DNA of 64,000 nucleotides from NCBI GenBank assembly GCA_029721435.1, contig CM056582.1, forward strand, positions 42,056,611-42,120,610, written 5' to 3'. The notes under the pieces were generated by a model. The model was not told where the DNA came from. It did no database searches and saw nothing but the letters and a program-made list of their open reading frames with translations. Every line of letters starts with the position of its first letter. Within the stretch, counting starts at the first letter, position 1. The translations under genes were made by a program, and so were the position numbers. This stretch comes from Gymnothorax reevesii. Taxonomy: Eukaryota > Chordata > Actinopteri > Anguilliformes > Muraenidae. Shown in pieces: positions 1-11,170 of the stretch.

Positions 1-1010
1 TTAAATTTGACCTAAACAATGATTTATCAGGAGTAACTGTATAAAATGCCTGCGATCTAGAGTGGACACTTGGCAGTCAATTGCACTGGTTTAAACAGTA
101 GGTCAAATTTTTTGACAAAAGGACGGTGCCCTCTCGAGAAGGATGAACACCGTCCCTCCTCAAAAGGCCAGGTCTGCGCCAGAAAGTTCGCCAATTATCT
201 ATGAAGCCAACATTATTTTCTGCACACCACTCAGACAACCAACGATTGAGTGAATCTAATCTGCTGTACATTTTGTCACGACATCGGATATGGCCCAGAG
301 GCAGTTACCGAACGCGACAGTTTCTTAGCTTGGGCGCAGACAGACTTAAAACCACTTTTCGTTATCTCCGATTGTCTTAAACGAATGTCATTTGTACCAG
401 CGTGGATAATTATTTTGGAATGCTTGTGTTTACCCTTCTCAAGTAATTTCAAATTAGCTTCGATGTCCGTGACACGAGCGCCGGGAATACAGTTTACTGC
501 AGTAGCTGGTTTAAACACCCTAACATTTCTCACTATTGAATCACCGATAATTAGTGCGTTTTCTGGCACTGGTTCATACAACAGTCGATCTATGAGGGGA
601 GCGAATTAATTAGATTGTTCGACAGGAGAGAGAACAGATGGCTGTACGTGTTTCTTTCCCCTCCGTTTACCTCTAACTGTTACGAATGTGCCCTGCGGCG
701 GAGACGCTACCACAGCAGGCATGGAGTAGGAAACCGAAAGAGAACTAATGTTAGCGCAACTATCAGGCTGGACAGAGAAAGAGTCAATGAACTCCTCATT
801 GGCCCGAATATTCTGAAGAGTCTCGATACGAGCTTCCAACTCCAGAATCTTTTCGGCTAAACTGGCATAAGCAACGTATTTCTTACAAGTGTAAGTGCCA
901 CTGAGAGTGGAAGTGTCGTAGCAAAACATACCACATTCAGAACACAAGACGGGAAAAGACACCGGGGAACAAGGAGAAGCAGCCATGGTTACTTACACGA
1001 GCTAGGTGCC
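1..1010 (-). mobile_element. LINE fragment (L2/CR1-type), 5' part with ORF1
   Basis: The minus strand from about 1010 down to the window edge reads as the 5' end of a non-LTR retrotransposon. It has a short leader, then an ORF1 with an N-terminal cysteine pair region, a coiled coil and an SGNH/GDSL esterase-like domain. No endonuclease or reverse transcriptase follows before position 1, so the rest is outside the window or missing. The esterase-type ORF1 is known from CR1/L2-like LINEs of fish; the exact clade is not resolved here. Confidence 0.7.
77..986 (-). pseudogene. LINE ORF1 with SGNH esterase-like domain, broken
   Basis: The protein starts at 986 with MAASPCSPVSFPVLC and has CSEC and a later TCKK cysteine set, a Leu/Glu-rich coiled-coil stretch (about 850-800), then an in-frame stop at 606-608. 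Past the stop the same frame gives an SGNH hydrolase: block [11 protein letters not shown], block [12 protein letters not shown] frameshift near 275-290 moves the C-terminus to another frame (271-77), where block V DGVHPS with its Asp-His pair lies. ORF1 proteins of CR1/L2 LINEs with this domain bind RNA and may act on lipids or membranes. One stop plus one frameshift make this copy non-functional. Confidence 0.75.
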
Positions 1011-3780
1011 GATGAGGTTTGTCAGGCCGAGTCAGAAAGTTGACCTCGGACGTCTTGATGGAAATTTGCGGGAGAAAAATTCAAATTTCCAGGGAATCCA
1101 ATATAATCAGTTAATATATAACTGATACTATGACAATGTCTTTGCTAAACTCTTTGGAGTTTCCATTGTTAATTTTTGAATGAAAGGTAGCTGCTCGCCC
1201 TTGACACATCAAAACAACAACCAATAGACACTAATTGGTCCAAACATTTATGGACCCAACTGGAAGCATCTTGCACAAACAAGTAACGAAATGTATCCGC
1301 TGAAAAAGTAAAAGAAATTGAACAATACAGTGAGTTTAATTTCTCAGATTTTGAGAGGGGCAAAATTCAAAAACTGATTTGATTTGGCCAAATGGTCAGA
1401 AATTTTTGAAAATGGATGGAGGAATCGCTACCTGGATCTAATAGCTAATCCGACTGGTGCTCTGTTGGGCCAGTAAAGTTATGAGGAAAAACAATTCCAG
1501 GTAGTATTGCTCAATGTAAAGTGAGGCAAACACCCAAGGAAAGAACAGGCAGTCTGTCTTGAATGAAAAATAGGTGAAAATTTTAATTCATGAGCCTGGC
1601 AGTAAAATTGACCAACGCGTTTCAACTCAAGGTCTTCATCAAGGTCTTAAAGTACTCAGCCAAACAAGGTTATATGCCAGCCGCGAGTCTCCACTAGGCC
1701 GAGCACATGATCCGCAAAGTGCACAGAAGCTGCTACGCAAGCTTCATACAGACAAAACAAATCTAGAAGTGCCAATAATAATTAACCCCTTTGTGCAGAA
1801 GCCAAATTAGGCTATTTATGGGTTACCCACTTTAATGCTGTATAATTCAAGATTTAAGCTTCATAAAGAGGAAAAATGTGGCTCAATTCAGAAAAGATAC
1901 TTACAGCATTTAGAATTACATTGTATTTCAGTTTATTTTCATGTTTTTGGTCGAGAAAATGAGCTGCAAACATAAAAAATCTTCATGAGAATTCACCATT
2001 GAAATTGCAAAAAAAATAATTCTGAGGATTGAAAAACTGCTGGGGCTTAACTTTACATTTCTGGTATCATAAACTCCTTGAGCACAAGTAGAATTCATCT
2101 TCAACATTACATTCTAGATTACTAACATGCTATTAGCCAAATTATACAGCTACCCGAGTGTCTCCCCAAAGTCTCAAAATTATCTACTGTAAAATCATTA
2201 AAAAATCATGTATTTAACAAAAATTAAGTTTTAAGGCATGAAATGTAATATGAAAAAATGATTTTCTGGTTGAGTTTAGTATGAATTTATCAATATCAGT
2301 GCAGTTGAATATCAGAGGTCACCAGTAACCTCTCCGAACACAGACCATAATAAGGTTAAGAGTTTTGTCAATTTTCTTTTAAGTCCCCTAAGCTAGCACA
2401 AACACGCATTACATTTTATAAACTGCTGATTAAACAGTCAGAACATTCACCCTGTAATGGAAGTAACCAGTTCCCAAACTCACAACCTCATTTCAACAAC
2501 TCAATAATATCTGAATTCTGAAATATACCTTATTTTAACAGAACAGACATTCCACTTTCAGGGAACATCACAAAATAAAAATTCCTCCCTAGATTCAACA
2601 GAGCGGTGCAATGACCGTACCAGGGGGTCCACCTAAATGCATGGGCAGTTCACTTTTAAACAGGAAAAAATGTCAACATTCGACTTGAGTACGGTATACA
2701 TTCCAAACAAGAAAGCAAAACTAGCAGCCTACCTTTTTTCCACGAATCCCTCCTCCAGAGACGATGTATCCAGTAAAGGAACCCTCCGGTCCTGTTTCAT
2801 TCGAAATAATTCCCATTGACCATGTCCTTATCTTATTCAAATCCTCTAAATATAACTGAACACTTCAAGGCCAGTTTTGCGCGTCTTTTTTTCTATACAT
2901 ATATTGAAATATCGCGTCTGTTTCAGCCGCGTAATGCGCGCAACGTAAACAGGATACAACCGAGCCTGCTGATACGCATAGGCTTATATGCTCTGTGTTT
3001 GTCCAATCAATATGTTTCACTTGTTGTAGAACGTTTAAACATTCGGGAATTGGATAAAAAACGAGCCAATCAATACGTTGTTACCGCGGAAGTTTCACAA
3101 GGCCGTGAAGTCTAACTGTGCAGTCAGGCAGCAGAGCTTGAATGTATGATTGAGTGATTGGCTATCAACGCCAGTACTCGGGTGGATATAAGGAAGCGCT
3201 GGATTTGTCAATGAGTGAATGTACACGAAAATCCACGGTAGGGAACTACGCATTTTTTGCATTTGATGACTGTAATTGACAGTAGAATGTGAGAGAATCA
3301 ATACCATGTCGAATTTTTTGCTTCAGAAAACAGATTTTTCTGAACCACTAATTGGAATGCCGTTGGCTCACTGTTGCTAAAGTGGTTGCTACATAGGAAA
3401 CAATTTTTTCTGTCACAAAAGATCATTTTTTAAAACTGCTGGATCGATTCTATGGGCAAGGATATTGACCAGTTTGCACATCAGGCTTAGCTGAGGAGTT
3501 TAATTTATGCAACTCTCGAAAAAAAGGGAGTGGAGTGAACTTCCCCATATTCAAAACCGCGTTCAAGGTCTGCTTGCTTGTGAATATTCAATAACTGATC
3601 CGGGGGTGCCATCTAGTGATCGAGTACAGTAACAGCGTGCTTAAATTTGCAGGTCTATCGACGATGGCGTCTACATCTGCAGAAATGGGTTAAAGAAGGA
3701 ATATACATACAATAGAAACATAAAGACTTCAACATCATTGTCATTTCCTGAATGACTAGATATTAAACAGCCCCAGTCAA
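1011..3780. other. No gene recognised; AT-rich repeat-like DNA
   Basis: No ORF here resembles a known family. A phrase at about 1612-1655 (acgcgtttcaactcaaggtc and onward) resembles the 'direct a response / gaaacgcg' tails often found 3' of Penelope-like elements, but this is weak. The stretch 2590-3110 is richer in CG dinucleotides and has short ORFs without recognisable domains; a host promoter or first exon cannot be excluded. Confidence 0.3.
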
Positions 3781-3784
3781 GAAA

Positions 3785-3786
<2 letters not shown>

Positions 3787-3822
<36 letters not shown>
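3787..3822. repeat. (TA)n microsatellite
   Basis: An uninterrupted run of TA dinucleotides, about 18 units, just left of the LTR of the Gmr1-like element. Confidence 0.95.
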
Positions 3823-3824
<2 letters not shown>

Positions 3825-3849
3825 TATCAAACATAACATTTATTGCTAA

Positions 3850-4340
3850 TAAAGCTGTAATGTGAATAGAGGCCACTAGATGGCAGTATTTACCTTTTTT
3901 TGTTAAGCCCAGACTGGAGCTATGTTTGGACATGTTCTGGGCATGGCTGGGAAAAGTCCCAGAGAAAAATTTCAAAAAAAGCCCAGAAGGTGGGAGGGGT
4001 CTGCAAAAGAGTATATGAGGAGTAAGATTGAGACAGTATAGTAGTAGGAGAAATTCCAAGGAGAAGGATACATGTGACCAGACCTGTCATTCTGTTCAAG
4101 ACCTGTGAAGCTTTAAGTGGATTTTTGCCTGTGTTAGAGCATTTTCCTCACCCAGGACATCACCAAGCAACCCACCAAAGGGACTGTAAATATTTCTGTT
4201 TTTGTATATAATCAATCTTGGTCTGTAGAGTAGAGTAGTTTGTTGTTAGCTGCCTTTGTTTCATTAAATGTGATCAAGTTTTAAAATTTTTGTCTGTCAT
4301 CCTTTGCTGTCATAAATGTCATAACAAATTGGGGCCATGA
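3850..4340 (+). mobile_element. 5' LTR of a Gmr1-like Gypsy element (approximate ends)
   Basis: The stretch ends with a promoter/polyadenylation-like region (tttcattaaatgtgatcaag near 4260) and a CA-terminated tract a few bases before a clear tRNA primer-binding site, which places it as the 5' LTR. No 3' partner was found after 7230, so the left boundary is only inferred. Confidence 0.55.
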
Positions 4341-4345
4341 CAAAT

Positions 4346-4363
4346 TGGGGGCTCGTCCGGGAT
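4346..4363 (+). other. Primer-binding site, tRNA-Pro type
   Basis: The 18 bases tgggggctcgtccgggat match the complement of the 3' end of tRNA-Pro, the primer site used by several retroviruses and some LTR retrotransposons. It sits directly after the LTR and about 100 bp before gag, as expected. Confidence 0.9.
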
Positions 4364-4462
4364 AAGACCGTTCTGTGAGTCATTTATTGCAAATTTAACA
4401 TTTCAAATTGTAAAATTGTCTTTTGAATTTTCCTATATATATTTATTGACAGATAGACAGCA

Positions 4463-5440
4463 ATGGATGATTTCTTGGTATCACCAACCGTAGAGGTTTT
4501 GAAGTCTTTTAAAAAGACAGAACTACTAGAAATATGCAGACATTTAGAGCTGACAGAGGTAAAACCATCATGCAAAAAGCAAGACTGGCCAGAGAGATTG
4601 TTGAATGTGAAAATGTGTTTGCACCAGGAGCTCTGGAACAGTTTCCAGTGGAAAATCCAAATGGAGAAACTGAACTTAAATTAAAACTGCTAGAGATTGA
4701 AAGGTAGGAAAAAGGCAAACAAAGAAAATTTGAGTTACAAAAATTAGCAAGAGAATGACAAAAGAGCAGAAAGAGAGAGACTGAGATAGAGTGATTTTGA
4801 ATTAGAGAAGTTAGATAGAGAAGAAAGACTCCAAATGGAAAAACTAAAAATTAAATTGAAACTAAAAATAAATTTTGTGCTAGCCAGGAGGTAAAACTGG
4901 TGTTTCCATTCCTGGAGAAGGACGTTGAGAACTATTTCCAGTGCTTTGAAGAGGTAGCTCTGGTAGAGGAAGGTAGATCTGAGGAAATCTGACAATCAGA
5001 CTTAAGTGGAATTTGCTAATGAGAAGAAGGTTTGCTTTGAGCGCTTGTGTACTTCTATGGAGGTCAAGGATGACTTCAACTCACTAAAAGAGATGGTGTT
5101 AGTTGAAGAATTCAAGAACTGTGTTAAGGATGATATTAAGACCTACCTTAATGAGAAGCAAGCACTGAATTTGCAATCAGCTGCCAAATTTGCAGACGAA
5201 TATGTTCTCACACATAAGTCCAAAATTCAGTCTAGCAGTGACAAGAGATGGTTCCAATTTCAGAAAAAAGGTAACAGTGATACCCAAGATTCCTCACCCA
5301 AAGACAAAGACAAATCTGGTGATGGTGCTCAGAAATCCAGTCACAGATCAAATGAAAGCTGACAGTGACAAAAGTGGTCTGGTTTGCAATTATTGTAAGA
5401 AATCTGGTCATGTTTTAACGAACTGTTGGTTCCTCTGTCC
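4463..5440 (+). pseudogene. gag of Gmr1-like Gypsy element, SCAN-like capsid
   Basis: The N-terminus MDDFLVSPTVEVLKSFKKTE resembles gag of the deuterostome Gmr1 group. After frame breaks, a capsid segment at about 4890-4960 (KLVFPFLEKDVENYFQCFEE type) leads to a helical region at 5090-5220 (VEEFKNCVKDDIKTYLNEKQ) that resembles the SCAN dimerisation domain. A zinc knuckle CNYCKKSGHVLTNC (CX2CX4HX4C) follows near 5386-5427. Gag packages RNA and assembles particles. Several stops and frameshifts divide it, so it cannot make a full protein. The SCAN likeness agrees with the view that vertebrate SCAN domains came from gag of this group. Confidence 0.75.
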
Positions 5441-6639
5441 AGAAAGCGGTTTATTCAGGAGCAAACTAATGATCCTGAAATTGGTGTACTAAAGAGGAGA
5501 GCCCTTCCTGATAAAGAAAAAGATGCAGTTCCAGTTGGGTATGATCTCAAGGATGGAGTGTTGATGCGGAAGTGGCGCCCTCCTGATATTCCTGCCAATG
5601 CAGATTGGGCAGTGGTTAAGCAAATTGTTGTTCCCAAGGTCTACAGGAATGAGATCTTAACAATGGCTCATAGTTTACCTTTAGGAGGTCATCTTGGTGT
5701 TAACAAGACTGTTGATAAGATCATGACACACTTCTTCTGGCCTGGGCTTCGGAAAGAAGTTTCCAACTTTTGCAAAACCTGTCACACTTGTCAAGTAGTT
5801 TGAAAACATCAGTTAGACCCAGCTGTAGCACCATTGCTGCCTATCTCAGCATTTGGGGAGCCATTCTCTAAGATCATTGTTGATTGCGTTGGTCCATTAC
5901 CCAAGACTAGATCTGGAAATCAGTACTTGTTGACAATCATGTGTGCATCTACACAGTAAAAATCATAGTGTCAATTTTACTCTTTAAGAGTTGAATTTAA
6001 CTCTCTGTCAGATAACATTTGGTCCCACTCAAAATCAGTGTAAATTTTACTCTACAGCCAGTGTAAGATTTTTATAGTTAATTTTACTCTATTTTGTGTC
6101 AAAATTAACAATGAGGTGTGTAAAAATATTTGACACTATAGGGAATCATCACCCTGCAGAGTAGATTTCGTCCTTGTGTGGAAGTGGGAATTGACTCTCA
6201 CTTTTGACACTTCCATTTAGACGATTTCACTCTGCATAGTGTTATAAGTACTCTATCCAGAGGAAAATGGGTTTACTCTGGAATATTGACACTCCATTTT
6301 TTACTGTGTACCAGATTCCCTGAAGCCATACCTCTTCGCAACATCTAGGCAACTGCTATCTCGAAGGCTTTGATAAAGTTCTTCACGTTGTTTGGCCTTC
6401 CCAGGGAAATTCAGTCACACTAAGGTAGCAATTTCACTTCAGGATTGTTTCAGCAGGTTGTGTATGAACTAGGTGCGAAGCAGATTCTTTCTAGTACCGA
6501 TCATCCAGAAAGTCAGGGTGCCTTAGAGCGGTTTCATTCCACTCTCAAGACAATGATGAGGACTTACTGTTATGACCATGAGAAACACTGGGATGAAGGT
6601 GTTCATTTGCTGTTGTTTGCAGCTAGAGAAGCAGTGTAG
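5426..6639 (+). pseudogene. Integrase of Gmr1-like element, interrupted by a MITE
   Basis: The integrase zinc-binding H-H-C-C module is clear (GGHLGVNKTVDKIM, then CKTCHTCQ near 5780). The catalytic core follows with the first Asp in IIVDCVGPLPKTR (about 5875-5910), then a MITE at 5952-6308, then the remainder ending with the catalytic Glu region HPESQGALERFHSTL near 6500-6545. Stops at about 5802 and in the middle of the core show decay. It lies upstream of the RT/RNase H remnant, the reverse of the usual Ty3/Gypsy order and the order reported for the Gmr1 group. Confidence 0.8.
5952..6308. mobile_element. MITE, 357 bp, TA target duplication
   Basis: Ends are inverted copies: left cacagtaaaaatcatagtgt, right end reads cacagtaaaaaatggagtgt on the other strand. 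TA dinucleotides flank both ends (5950-5951 and 6309-6310). Removing the element and one TA joins the two integrase halves in frame, so these boundaries are well supported. TA duplication suggests mobilisation by a Tc1/mariner-type transposase. No coding capacity. Confidence 0.85.
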
Positions 6640-7230
6640 GAGTCCAAAAAAGCTTTGTGCCGCTTCCTTGGAATGATCGGGTACTACTGCAAGTTCTGCA
6701 AGAACTTTGCTGAGATTGCTCTCAGTCTCACCAACCAGCTGAAGAAAGGCGTAAAGTTCACATCAGATGAAGCATGCCAAAGAGCCTTCGATCTCCTGAA
6801 GTCTCTGCTGTGTCACTTCCCCGTGCTAAAATCTCCTGACTTCAACAAACTGTTCTCTATTGCGGTCAATGCTAGTGACCAAGCTTGTGGATCTATGCTC
6901 CTACAGAGAAGTGACTCTGATGACATTGAGCATCCCGTGGCATACTTCTCCAGGAAGTTCAATCGCCACCAAAAGAACTATTCTACGATAGAACCGGAGC
7001 CAACAGCTCCTTCTCTATCTTTACAACACTCTGAGGTTTCTGTTTGTATTGGGCAAAAGCCAATGATTGTGTACACTGACCACAGAATCCGTTAATGTTT
7101 TTGAGTAAAATGAAAAACGAGAAACGGAGATTGTTGAATTGGAGTTTGATTTTACAGGAGTTTGACTTGGAAATTAAGCATGTAAAGGGTACTGTCAATG
7201 TAATTGCTGATTGCTTTTCCCTTGTTTGAG
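6640..7230 (+). pseudogene. RT thumb and RNase H remnant of Gmr1-like element
   Basis: From 6655 the frame gives the RT connection segment (FLGMIGYYCKFCKNFAEIA) and RNase H (SIAVNASDQACGSMLLQRSD, AYFSRKFNRHQKNYSTIEPE, YTDHRIR), followed in a shifted frame by FDLEIKHVKGTVNVIADCFS. The usual first RNase H Asp is Asn here (NASD for DASD). The RT fingers and palm, including YxDD, are absent: the sequence jumps from the end of integrase at 6639 to the RT C-terminus, so a deletion removed them. A stop at 7093 and loss of frame confirm a dead copy. Confidence 0.8.
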
Positions 7231-7274
7231 TATGTGTATACATCACACGTGTTTATTAGCATGTTGTATTATAC

Positions 7275-7390
7275 GTATATACAAAACCCAAAACCAGTGA
7301 AAATGGCACGTTATGTAAATCATAGATAAAAACAGAATGCAATGATTTGCAAATCCTTTTCAACTTATATTCAATATGTCAATGCTTTGC
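7275..7390. repeat. MITE-like fragment
   Basis: The text aaaccagtgaaaatggcacg, followed by gaatgcaatgatttgcaaat, is a recurrent teleost DNA-transposon end that I recognise from many fish loci. Only one half is present and the opposite terminus is missing. Confidence 0.45.
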
Positions 7391-7399
7391 CGTCCTATA

Positions 7400-7827
7400 T
7401 ATGATGCATGCCCTTACCAAGGTTGCTGAAATTAAACATATTAGTCATGCATTTATGGTGGCTATGGATGTTACATCTCTATATAGTCATATCCAACATG
7501 TAGAAGGTCTTGAAGCGGAAAATTATTTATTTATTTATTTATTTACATTTAAACAGATGACACTCCTCCAAATGAATTCATTTTGATGTTAATAGAGTGG
7601 ACTCTCAACAATAATGTATTCCTATTTCCGGATATATTGTTTTGACAAAAATGTGGCACAGCTATGGGCGTCAGCGTTGCTCCCAATTATGCATGTCTTT
7701 TCCTTGGACTGTGGGAAGAGAAGTACTTCTTCGACCCTCCTAATCCCTATTGAAATCATATTATCTGGAATGAAAGGTACATCAATGACTTAATATTTTT
7801 CTTTAAGGGTGATCTATTTGAACTTAT
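7400..7827 (+). pseudogene. Penelope-like element, RT fragment 1
   Basis: Reads MDVTSLYSHIQHVEGLEAEN (7468-7527), then after a gap GTAMGVSVAPNYACLFLGLW and RYINDL near 7780. These match the A, B/C block order of Penelope-like reverse transcriptases (consensus DVxSLYTxIPH, GTAMGxxxAPxYAxLFMG, RYIDD). Stops and an insertion at 7530-7600 break it. The element continues at 9140 and again at 17215, so three later insertions have split it. Confidence 0.8.
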
Positions 7828-9139
7828 TGTTGTGATTCTGCTGTTTGCCATGTTCTGTTCTTGTCTTGTCATGTTCATGTTCTTATTTACCTTGCCATGT
7901 TTTGATCAGTTTGCCATATTCTGTTTTAATGGTATTTGATTCATTAATGTCAGACTATTCTTTGATATATGTATTGTGATTTGGTGACTTAGATTTGTTT
8001 ATTTATGGTCTTAGTTTTACTTCTCCACATTTTGCATTTTACCAAACTTTAATTCCAGTCCATCTTTTGAGTCTCCATGTATTGCACTTTGTTTCCCCTG
8101 TTCTGTCTTTGCTTCACAGCCCCAGTAAATTGTCTCACTACTTCAGGTGATTTAATGGTTCTGGGTTTCAATCTTCCTTCTCGATCTTGTGTTCTTCCTT
8201 CCCCTTGCTTTAGCTATTTTACTAACACCTACTACCAGTTTGTTATTTTCGCTAATTTACTAACCAACACTCACATTGTATATTAGACTAACTTACTAAC
8301 AAGCACTCGGGATTGTATAGCTGCACTTACTAATTGACTAAAGACCTCTCAGCACTCGCCCTGTTCTAGTCTCCGCCTCTTGCTTTCGTTCAATCTGCTC
8401 GGCTGTGTTTCTTGCAGATTCTCTGCACCTCTCCTCTCTGTTCTGCCTCTCACTCTGTGCACTTAGAAATCCCTAACCAGATTCGTGGTTCTGTCTATGG
8501 GAATGTCTTGTGCTCCCTGTCCGCGTTTTTGCTTTTGCCTATTTCATGTAATTAGGTTCTCCCTCGTGTTCCACCCTCAGTAATTAGTTTCATTTCCAGC
8601 ACCTGTGTCTGTGTTCTCCATCCCTTGTGTATTTATTTTGGGAAGAAGGTTCAGATGGCAGACGGGACTTCGTTCTTTCTGGTGCATGGTCTCCTTGCGG
8701 CCGTGTTTTGCTGCAGCATGGTCGCTGTGCGGGCGGCGTCCTGCAGCAGCTGGGAGCTCGCTGTGCCATCCGAGCCATCTGAACGCGCTGAGCCAGCTGT
8801 GTCATCCATGCCATCCGAGCCAGCTGTGCCATCTGAGCCCGCTGTGCCATTGTCTTCTGAGCCATCTGTGTCTTCCGAGCCATCTGTGTCATCCGAGTCA
8901 TGTGAACCCGCTGTGCCATCCGAGCCATCTGAGTCAGCTGTGCCCTTCAGTGCTCCCTTCCTAGTATGGTTCCCGAGTACCCCAGGCTTTTTCCGAGTCC
9001 CAAGTTACCTTAGTTTTTCCCTGTTCAGTGCGTGACACGGTGTTTTGTTTCGGCCTGTGTGCCATGTTTTTTCCCCAAGTTTTGGATTTCTAATTAAATC
9101 TTCTGCTTCCGCAATTGGTGTCTACCCGTTTTCCTAACA
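7828..9139 (+). mobile_element. Solo LTR (1312 bp), inserted in the Penelope-like element
   Basis: Begins tgttgtgattctg and ends ttttcctaaca, with the 5-bp duplication cttat at 7823-7827 and 9140-9144. TG...CA ends, a polyadenylation-like aattaaatcttctgc near 9090 and a 5-bp duplication mark it as an LTR left by recombination. Related copies in reverse orientation lie at 12368-13969 and about 50775-51404; shared text includes gggattgtatagctgcactt at 8311 and its complement near 13580. Confidence 0.8.
8755..8950 (+). repeat. 12-bp minisatellite inside the LTR
   Basis: Imperfect 12-bp units of the form gagccatctgtg/tcatcc repeat about 15 times. In one frame they read as Ser-Glu-Pro/Val-rich peptide, which explains the open frame at 8625-9035 without implying a gene. 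The other copies of this LTR family carry different minisatellites at the corresponding place. Confidence 0.8.
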
Positions 9140-9377
9140 CTTATAGAATGTCACCACCGCCTTAACTCTACCAGTGACAGTGTTGAACTCTCTCTAGAGT
9201 ATAGTCAGACAGAAATAAAGTTTTTGGATCTTAAAATGTCCTTGGGTGACCTGCATACAACAATTTTTAGCAAGAATACAGATCGCAATACTGTTTTACA
9301 GGCTGACAGCTTCCACCTAATTCATAACATCCCTCACCTAGTTCATAACATCCCTTTTGGACAATTTCAGCGTCTTA
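9140..9377 (+). pseudogene. Penelope-like element, RT fragment 2
   Basis: After the solo LTR the coding sense resumes as LEYSQTEIKFLDLKMSLGDL, then TDRNTVLQADSFHLIH and IPFGQFQRL, the conserved block late in Penelope-like RTs (FLDL, TDRNTLLH..SFHP, IPYGQFLRLRRIC). It is cut at the TTA target of the Harbinger-like element at 9378. Confidence 0.85.
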
Positions 9378-10539
9378 TGGCGCTTTTCCACTACACAGTA
9401 CCGCTCTTCTCTACTCGACTTTTTTGATTTTCCATTAGGAGAAAGTACCTGGTACTTGGTAGTAGTTGGTCCTTTTTATGGTACCTGCTCTCCTGGGGTT
9501 CCAAAAAATGGCTGAGCGGGTACTAGTGGGTATAAAAATGTGACGTGTAACATTGCAGCCCACTGATTGGTCCGAGAGAATCGTCTCTGCAAAAGACAAC
9601 TCGCTTCCGCATTATCGCTAGGAAACTGGCTTCAACTTTCCGTCATTGAGACAGGTCTTCAAATTATGTTTTTGAAACTTGTGTTGTTTTAGGCAGCTTG
9701 ATAAATATACTGTTCTCTTACCTTTCAAACAAGGTTGCATTTGTTCACTGACGCTGCTGCATTTATGAAAGCAGTTTCTTTGCCTGTGACCCTGTTCTTA
9801 GCGAAATTAGAAGCAACGGGGTTGTGTCCAATTCTGTTCCCCTAAATCCCCTTGAGAAAGTTATTGTGCTGCCCCTATTTTAAGAAAAATGCACGGAAAA
9901 TAACGGATGCTGATTAAGTATTTTGTTCTAAGGAAGGGTATCAGATGAAACGATGCATTGTAAAGCGATAAATTCTATTACTCTGCCATCTCCTGCGATT
10001 TGCGCATTAGCTACGTGTTTTGCCTTCAATTTCAAAGTGAATTGTTTCATGAAGCCTGAGTATGAATACTCTATGCCATTTATCAGTGGCGTCATTAGGC
10101 TGTTTTATTCGGGGCTAAAGCCCCAGATGTTTTGTAATTAGCCCCGAATATCCAGGGGAGGAAAAAGAAAAATCGTTAAAACAATAACAAATAACAATCG
10201 GTCATTATTATTAAATCCACTAATAGCATTGGCACACAGAGGGTTAACCCCAGGTCTCACCTACGTTGTAATTTACTCAGCTTCAGCCACACGTCAGTTG
10301 GCTAGACTTTTCAACAAGGCAATATGACCCAGAGAAAGATATCGTTGTTTTTTTGCACCAAAGGATGTTCACAGTCAAAGAGGTAATGGGAAGGGATTCT
10401 GGAAAATTGCATATTTGGAAAATGAGTTGTGTTGCAGCTAGAGATGAGATTCGCTATCTAGCTTAGGTTCAAGGCTGTAGCTCGCTAGCCATGTGCGTCT
10501 TGTAATTTTAACTTGCCATGGTTACTAGCTAGCCAGCTT

Positions 10540-11170
10540 GTAGGGATAGGAATATTTTACCGAACCCGACGGGTATGGAGGAGACGGGACGCCGTATTTA
10601 ATTTTTATCATTTGAATGGGGCCCGGGCCGGACTCGGGCTTTGCGTTATTATTTTCGCGGTAAACGAGTGATCATATGAAGCGTTCCGAATGCCAAGACA
10701 TATGCAAAAATGGATGTTGCGGTCTTGCAGAGTTGAAACAGAGATTAGCCTGTGGTAATTTCATGTTGGTTGACCCAGCGAAAATGGGGAGAGATTTGTC
10801 TCAAAAATATTTACGCACGTGTTTTTCAGATCTACAAATATATTAACCAGGATTAACTCATGTGTTTTTCAGATCCACGAATATATCTACGATTTACACT
10901 CGAATAGTTCTAAATAGAAACTACTGTAAATGTACAACACAAATGATTCATTCTTGACTGACATGCCATATGCGCACATTTGAAAAAACGTCGGGCTGCA
11001 AACGGGTTCGGCCTCTACAAAGCTGCTGGGCTCGAGTCGAGTTAGCCTATATCGGGCACGGCTCGGTTCAGGCATAACTTTTAAGGCCCGTTTTATGCTC
11101 GACTTAATGTTACATGGAAAAATAATATAGCCAACCGTATTTTTCGGGTTATAAAATTTCAATTAATGTG
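10540..11170. other. CG-rich repeat-like block in hAT 5' region
   Basis: Two CG-rich passages, near 10560-10650 (gaacccgacgggtatgg, gcccgggccggactcggg) and 10990-11100 (gggctcgagtcgagttagcc), resemble the two ends of a small non-autonomous DNA element with degenerate inverted termini. The middle is AT-rich. Boundaries are not resolved. Confidence 0.35.

Noticed and set aside
2590..3120. Host promoter or first exon in the CG-richer stretch
   Set aside because: No ORF with a recognisable domain, no clear splice site; left as unassigned.
3850..7230. Endogenous retrovirus with envelope
   Set aside because: tRNA-Pro primer site is retrovirus-like, but there is no envelope ORF and the pol order and gag match Gmr1-type Gypsy.
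8605..9035. Open frames rich in Ser-Glu-Pro or Cys-His
   Set aside because: All fall on the 12-bp minisatellite inside the solo LTR; start and end are not gene-like.
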